This document shows, piece after piece, positions 14,189-17,387 of a stretch of DNA of 17,387 nt. The notes under the pieces are model-generated. The model did not search any database and was not told the DNA's origin. It was given only the letters and a program-made list of their open reading frames with translations. Each line of letters begins with the position of its first letter. Positions within the stretch are counted from its first letter, which is position 1. The position numbers were made by a program, and so were the translations under genes. The stretch comes from Syntrophomonadaceae bacterium (lineage in GTDB: Bacteria; Bacillota; Syntrophomonadia; Syntrophomonadales; Syntrophothermaceae): contig JARYMO010000007.1 in NCBI GenBank assembly GCA_029907055.1, positions 1 to 17,387 of the forward strand, in the 5' to 3' direction.

Positions 14189-15145
14189 CTACGCTGCCGG
14201 AACGATATTGATGGAATCAGTCCCCTTGAAGGGCGTCCCATCCAGCAGCTTGCCGGTCAGGGTGGCAGTGGTCGACCCGGTCAGGACGCTGCTGTCAGTG
14301 TCGGCAATCTGCACCACCAGGTCCATGTAGCCGTCCCCGTTGACGTCTTCGAAGTGGGCGAGAAGCTTGTTGGCCTTGCCCACCACCTTGATCTTCAGCC
14401 CTTCCAGGGCCACGCTCGCCACGTCAATCTGGCTCACGTCAAACGTATCGCTCCCCAGTATGGCCACCGGGATGGCGCCGCGTTCGTTGGCATTGATGCT
14501 ATTGGGACAGCTGCCGGGCTTGATGTCGATACACACGTGCAGCGGGACATCGTAGGTCACGTCCAACCGGAAGATCAGGCCGGCCGGATTGCTGTCAAAG
14601 GTGCCGTAGTTCGTCGGCTCGGCTGGATTAGGTATGAAGTTGATGGCCCGTATCAGCAGGACATTATTGCCCGGCTTCAGCCCCGACAGCGTATACTCCT
14701 CGACCGTACTCCACTGCAGCGCATCGGGCCCGTTTTTGTCCACCGGTCCGTCACTGCCCACGGAGGAACCGTTCAGCGACACCGCGTAGGCGTTGTCGGC
14801 GGTAATTTTCAGCGTCCCGGAGATGTTGTAGGCGTCGGCGGGGAGAGAGAACTCTCTCTTGAAGTACCAGCCGCCGTCGGGTACCGCGGTGTACTCCTCT
14901 TCAGGGTTGGTGTTCTGGGTCCGCCATATCCAGGTCGCACCGGGAATCTGCGGCCACGACGGGTGTACCCAGCAGGCCACGGCGTTGGCGTAGTTCACGT
15001 TGTCTGCCGACCACTGGGTGTTCGTATCGCTGACGATGGACATGGTCTCCGTTGCCGCCAGGGACAGGCCGGTGCCGGCCGCCAGCGTGAACAACAGGGT
15101 GAGCACCAACAGCAATGACAGCTTCCAGCCTCCCATTCTGCGCAT
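14189..15145 (-). CDS. Secreted protein with jelly-roll-like domain and EF-hand-type C-terminal domain
   Basis: This 318-residue protein has a signal peptide (MRRMGGWKLSLLLVLTLLFTLAAG, cleavage near LSLAATE). Residues about 68-170 (ATWIWRT, WYFKREFSLP, ADNAYAVSLNG, LKPGNNVLLIRAIN) resemble a galactose-binding-like beta sandwich. Residues 206-241 (IDIKPGSCPN, RGAIPVAILGSDTFDVSQID) and the calcium loop DVNGDGYMDLV (267-277) form a domain recurrent in exported proteins of archaea and bacteria. Cys205 and Cys213 could pair. No anchor is seen, so it is probably released or surface-bound. The purine tract GGAGAGGGGGG precedes the ATG. Base composition is noticeably less GC-rich than the neighbours and codon use is more mixed, suggesting transfer. 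Confidence 0.87.
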   Translation of the reverse strand: MRRMGGWKLSLLLVLTLLFTLAAGTGLSLAATETMSIVSDTNTQWSADNVNYANAVACWVHPSWPQIPGATWIWRTQNTNPEEEYTAVPDGGWYFKREFSLPADAYNISGTLKITADNAYAVSLNGSSVGSDGPVDKNGPDALQWSTVEEYTLSGLKPGNNVLLIRAINFIPNPAEPTNYGTFDSNPAGLIFRLDVTYDVPLHVCIDIKPGSCPNSINANERGAIPVAILGSDTFDVSQIDVASVALEGLKIKVVGKANKLLAHFEDVNGDGYMDLVVQIADTDSSVLTGSTTATLTGKLLDGTPFKGTDSINIVPAA

Positions 15146-15450
15146 TCACGACCCCCCTCTCCAAAACCACTCGTCGGCGGTAACCCGGCCACGCGGCCGG
15201 GCACCTTCTGCGTCTGGTCCAACGCTGGAACGCTCTCCTTTTCACCCCCCTCCTGGCGACCATCGCTGCCCCAACCGCAGTGCCTGGTCCGGCAGCCCGC
15301 CGCAGGCCACCAGCATGGGACACGGGCATCCAGGGCACGCGAGAGTCCGCCACGCGGTCGCAGCACCACCAGCAACACTAAAGAACAGCCTCGCTATTTA
15401 GTTTTTCGCACCCCAAGAGGCGTTTTCCGGGGGACAGTACGACCGACTTT
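15146..15450. other. Gap upstream of the secreted-protein gene and frameshifted ORF
   Basis: No gene can be supported here. The left part holds the ribosome site of the secreted-protein gene and a hairpin-prone CGGCC-rich segment (about 15186-15200). The right part, from about 15385, turns AT-rich with T-runs and no clear promoter. A plus-strand frame is open from 15382 into the following pseudogene, so its true start may lie here. Confidence 0.4.
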
Positions 15451-15905
15451 TTGGGATTTTGGTCCCTTGCACATCAGAAACCCGTCGCGCTGCTTTGCCG
15501 CGACGTGATGCGGGCGGGCGCGTGTTTCGCCCCGGGCCACACAAACCACTGGGCATGGCGTGGCGTGGGGGCCTTCGTCGAAGGCTGCGGCATCCTGCAG
15601 CAGCACTGCCGCACAAGCGTCACGGGCGGGTTGCCGCCGTTCGGCACGCTCGGCATGAGCCCAGAGGCCTCCACGTGACGTTCGAGCCCAGCCGGGGGCA
15701 GCGCAAGATGCCGGCGGCCTTCCGGTGCACGCAACCCCAGCGGTTCCACTTCCGTGGCGTCCCCACCACCCATATCCGCCTCACCGACCTCTTCCGGCAG
15801 CTCTACCACCAGGACCTGGTTCGCCGCCAGGAACAGCAGGAATCGGCCCGCCAGCAGGAAGCCGACTGGCTCCGCCAGCAGTACCCCCAGGACTTCCAGG
15901 AATAG
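15451..15905 (+). pseudogene. Frameshifted gene of unknown family (possible mobile-element remnant)
   Basis: Two overlapping plus-strand frames read as one protein. The first, from TTG 15451, gives HQKPVALLCRDVMRAGACF, then WAWRGVGAFVEGCGILQQH and PPFGTLGMSPE, and stops at TGA 15676-15678. The second continues smoothly as LHVTFEPSRGQRK, RGVPTTHIRLTDLFRQLYHQ, and ends ADWLRQQYPQDFQE at TAG 15903-15905. Adding one G in the GAGGCC near 15664-15668 restores PEGLHVTFE in one frame, so a single-base deletion explains the break. GC-rich third positions in both pieces support former coding. The family is not recognised; adjacency to transposon-end-like repeats suggests a mobile-element protein, which is inference. 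A sequencing error is the other explanation. Confidence 0.6.
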
Positions 15906-15918
15906 GGCGTTGCCCCGC

Positions 15919-15976
15919 GTAGTTTCTGCTGTGATCTCTGCCGTAGTCTCTGTAGTGATCTCTGTATGTAGTTTTG
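15919..15976. repeat. Imperfect 24-25-bp tandem repeat
   Basis: Units start with GTAG at 15919, 15943 and 15968 (partial). The shared core is GTAGTYTCTGYWGTGATCTCTG. They lie right after the frameshifted gene and directly before the 23-bp repeats. Confidence 0.8.
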
Positions 15977-15977
15977 C

Positions 15978-16036
15978 ACGAAACGTAAAAATGGACTTTG
16001 ACGAAACGTAAAAATGGACTTTGACGAAACGTAAAA
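15978..16036. repeat. 23-bp direct repeats resembling transposon end-binding sites
   Basis: Two full units (15978-16000, 16001-16023) and a partial third (16024-16036) begin ACGAAACGTAAAA; the full units continue ATGGACTTTG. The tract is AT-rich in a GC-rich region. Multiple short direct repeats at an end are characteristic of IS21-type elements, but no transposase or matching opposite end is visible here. Iterons or protein-binding sites are alternatives. Confidence 0.85.
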
Positions 16037-16043
16037 GTAGCAC

Positions 16044-16105
16044 CACGACGGCCCTGATGAGGCCTGCAATGCGACTGAAGGCCGTCGTGCCGGGGCCTGG
16101 CCCCG
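16044..16105 (-). repeat. Perfect 10-bp inverted repeat plus adjacent GC palindrome
   Basis: CACGACGGCC (16044-16053) and GGCCGTCGTG (16080-16089) are perfect arms around a 26-base loop. CGGGGCC/GGCCCCG (16091-16097, 16099-16105) follows at once. On the minus strand the large hairpin is followed by GTGCTACTTTTACG, so it may terminate transcription of the truncated gene at 16165-16401. A mobile-element end is the alternative. Confidence 0.6.
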
Positions 16106-16164
16106 TGGTGAGCAGTATGCCAGGCCCACTAGGGAAATAAAACAGGGAAGGGCAAAGGTGTTCC

Positions 16165-16401
16165 TCAGTTCACCAGGTCCTCTTCCAGGGCCCTGTCCAT
16201 CAGGATGTCCAGCGAGTGCCCGAGCAGGAAGAGCACGCCCAGCAGACCCAGCCACACCGGCACATCCTCCTCCGCCAGCACCCGGGCCAGGCGCATCTCC
16301 AGCCGCTGCACCGTGGCCTGCACCTCCTCCAGGTCCAGCTCCTCTCCCCCGCGCCGGCCCTCTTCCAGCAGGTAGGAGCCCAGGCGGGCCAGAGAGAGAG
16401 G
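16165..16401 (-). pseudogene. 5'-truncated gene with a single membrane segment, function unknown
   Basis: On the minus strand a frame is open for 78 codons after a TGA at 16402-16404 and ends at TGA 16165-16167. It reads LARLGSYLLEEGRRGGEE, a helical DLEEVQATVQRLEMRLARVL, then a hydrophobic VPVWLGLLGVLFLLGHSL and ends RALEEDLVN. GC-rich third positions and heptad spacing support real coding. There is no start codon with a ribosome site, so the 5' part seems lost at about 16400, where the sequence character changes toward the CRISPR remnant. The original protein was probably a small membrane protein with a cytoplasmic coiled coil. A short intact gene starting at an internal GTG or ATG cannot be excluded. 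Confidence 0.5.
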
Positions 16402-16483
16402 TCAACTACACGGGACCCACCCGGTGGGAGCTGCGATTACTTCCGCAGCCCATCCAGCAAGGACGACGTAACGCTCAATGCTC

Positions 16484-16520
16484 GTTTCAGTCCCGTCTAG
16501 TCGGGGTATGCCGGTACGAT
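16484..16520 (-). CRISPR. Single orphan CRISPR-like repeat
   Basis: On the minus strand the segment ends CCCCGACTAGACGGGACTGAAAC. It has the small CCCG/CGGG stem and the 3' ACTGAAAC end that gives the 8-base crRNA 5' handle in type I-D and some type III systems. Its outer boundary is uncertain (28-37 bases). It lies 54 bases downstream of the cas1 remnant on the same strand, the usual position for an array. Only one copy exists in the window, so there is no array and no defined spacer. Confidence 0.5.
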
Positions 16521-16574
16521 GCTAGTCGAGCAACGCCCACAAGCGACGTGTCACTCGCCCGGGCCGCAATGATT

Positions 16575-16850
16575 TCAGAATGGGTGAGATGCCCCCCGCT
16601 CGACGATAAATCGCTTCACCGCCTCTGCCTGGTGCCGCAGCAGTTCCCGCCAGGTGGATTCCCGCCCTCCCGGAACGTGCCCCATCCATTCTTCGTATCG
16701 CTGGAGATAGCGCTCGAAGGACTCTGGCGTGAGAACACACCCTTTGCCCTTGGACACCACGAAGTCCTCCGGGCTCAGCATGTGAAGGTCCACCAAGCGC
16801 AGGACCGACCGGTCGACTGACGCGGGCCTGAACTGCTCGAAAGCGCGCCC
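16575..16850 (-). pseudogene. cas1: C-terminal fragment of CRISPR-associated Cas1
   Basis: The minus-strand frame reads GRAFEQFRPASVDRSVLRLV, then LSPEDFVVSKGKGCVLTPES, FERYLQRYEEWM, a WRELLRHQAEAVKRFIVE helix and ends ASHPF. This matches the Cas1 C-terminus: the EEFRPxxVDRxV helix carrying the last metal-binding region, PEDF, the GxxLTxEGxxxFLxxYE segment, the RxLxxxQAxxLxxxI helix and a PF end. Known full proteins are about 320-340 residues, so roughly the first 240 are missing. The frame meets a TAG at 16878-16880, and homology begins right after the stop of the upstream glycosylase-like gene, marking a deletion junction. No start with a good ribosome site exists. The fragment cannot form an active integrase. 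cas2 is absent. Confidence 0.82.
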
Positions 16851-16851
16851 A

Positions 16852-17387
16852 TCACAGAATCCAGTTGACGATACTCCCTACGAAGCCATCCCTCTTCTGT
16901 CTCTCGGGATGCGAAGTCCGCAACAGCCTCATCGTCCTGCCGGAAGGCAGTTGGAGCGTGGTCTCCCACCACCACATGTGCCTCGCCCCGTTTGCTATCC
17001 GGTGGCTCGCGGGATGGACGGTCGAAACACTCCAACCCTCACCCGACTTGCGCTGGATAAAGCCTTCCAGGTAGGGGTCATGGTCACGGCCCGTGTAGAA
17101 GACCACGTGCGAAGGCTCCAGGAACTCGATTTCTCGCCATACCACCCCGTGTTCGCCGATACAGCACCGCTTCATCTCCTCTGAAGAAATGTCGACGGTA
17201 TCAGACCAGTCACACTTGAGCATATTCGTCAGTGCAATGCGCTCCCACGCCTTGGCGCCATCCCCATGGACCCTCTCCGCGATCTCCCTGGTGTAGCTCC
17301 AGAAGCTCCAGCGGCTGGACTCATACAAGAGTTCCGCCGCTTCCTGTGGATCCAGGAAGCCGCACGGGGTGGGGTCCCCCGGGGCTC
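16852..17387 (-). CDS. Uracil-DNA-glycosylase-superfamily-like protein, C-terminal part (cut by window edge)
   Basis: The minus-strand frame is open from the window edge to TGA 16852-16854 (about 177 residues). The frame stays open upstream of the TTG at 17326-17328 (GDPTPCGFLDPQEAAEL), so the gene almost surely starts outside the window. ALTNMLKCD, then a Cys (RCCIGEHG) followed by WREIEFLEPSHVVFYTG, resembles the NxxKC...Cxxx(L)xxEIxxLxPxxIVxxG core of UDG-fold enzymes. LRTSHPERQKRDG near the end sits where motif B (HPS) lies. The first motif (GxxPG) would be outside. GC content is lower than in the operons on the left. It ends one base from the cas1 remnant. The assignment is by pattern only; a non-catalytic UDG-fold protein is possible. 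Confidence 0.55.
   Translation of the reverse strand, partial: APGDPTPCGFLDPQEAAELLYESSRWSFWSYTREIAERVHGDGAKAWERIALTNMLKCDWSDTVDISSEEMKRCCIGEHGVVWREIEFLEPSHVVFYTGRDHDPYLEGFIQRKSGEGWSVSTVHPASHRIANGARHMWWWETTLQLPSGRTMRLLRTSHPERQKRDGFVGSIVNWIL

Noticed and set aside
15160..15235. Cyclic-di-GMP-I riboswitch-like segment upstream of the secreted-protein gene
   Set aside because: The minus strand has GACGCAGAAGG and GGCCGGGTTACCG, which recall parts of the aptamer, but the required GCACAGGGCAAACC-type first half is missing and the spacing is wrong. A covariance-model search would decide.
15474..16046. 190-codon minus-strand frame over the repeats
   Set aside because: It is antisense to the frameshifted gene and its N-terminus is just translated tandem repeats, with no ribosome site.
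15803..16405. 200-codon minus-strand frame
   Set aside because: It is out of frame with the better-supported truncated membrane gene, and crosses the tandem repeats and inverted repeat with low-complexity text.
16484..16520. A full CRISPR array
   Set aside because: Only one repeat-like unit was found; no second copy at 60-75 base spacing on either side, so only an orphan repeat is claimed.

Overview
This GC-rich window most likely comes from a high-GC, Gram-positive-type thermophile-like Bacillota lineage such as Symbiobacterium, Thermaerobacter, Limnochorda or Moorella relatives. That placement is an inference. It rests on a futalosine-type menaquinone cluster, a UPF0182 membrane protein, a stalk (copper amine oxidase N-domain-like) secreted protein, an ABC-class ATPase of the COG3044 type, purine-rich ribosome binding sites and frequent GTG starts. 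Species cannot be assigned from the window alone.

Positions 1-7974, minus strand, hold a compact operon read right to left from an extended -10 promoter at 8018-8026. Its order is mqnE, mqnA, mqnC, a divergent MTAP/MTIP-family nucleoside phosphorylase, a UPF0182 multi-pass membrane protein, a metallo-beta-lactamase-fold hydrolase and an SGNH/GDSL hydrolase cut by the window edge. mqnA, mqnC and mqnE cover chorismate dehydration and both radical-SAM steps of futalosine menaquinone synthesis. No mqnB, mqnX or mqnD is present. The phosphorylase-like gene sits exactly where the purine-removing enzyme would be expected, and its active-site residues are altered in a suggestive way.

Positions 8045-12930, minus strand, hold a COG3044 ATPase (8067-9785). 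Upstream of it is a second operon, PHP-domain phosphoesterase, ddl (D-Ala-D-Ala ligase) and a small conserved-looking protein, with an extended -10 promoter at 12132-12140 and a hairpin at its end (9829-9859). Upstream again is a secreted stalk-domain protein with a Gln/Arg/Asp-rich repeat tail. It follows a roughly 430-base apparently non-coding leader that starts at a good sigma-A-type promoter (13372-13400).

Positions 13455-14188 hold a plus-strand gene with a zincin-like but His-less motif, then a tRNA-Trp(CCA) with its own promoter and a strong terminator. A lower-GC secreted protein with a jelly-roll-like N-terminus and an EF-hand-type calcium loop follows on the minus strand (14189-15145).

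Positions 15380-17387 look like a decayed, rearranged accessory region. It holds a frameshifted plus-strand gene, two families of short tandem repeats (23 bp and about 24 bp) resembling transposon ends, and a 10-bp inverted repeat. It also has a 5'-truncated gene with one membrane segment, a single orphan CRISPR-like repeat, the C-terminal piece of a cas1 gene, and a partial uracil-DNA-glycosylase-superfamily-like gene running off the window. The best candidates for something new are the nucleoside-phosphorylase relative in the mqn operon and this CRISPR graveyard.
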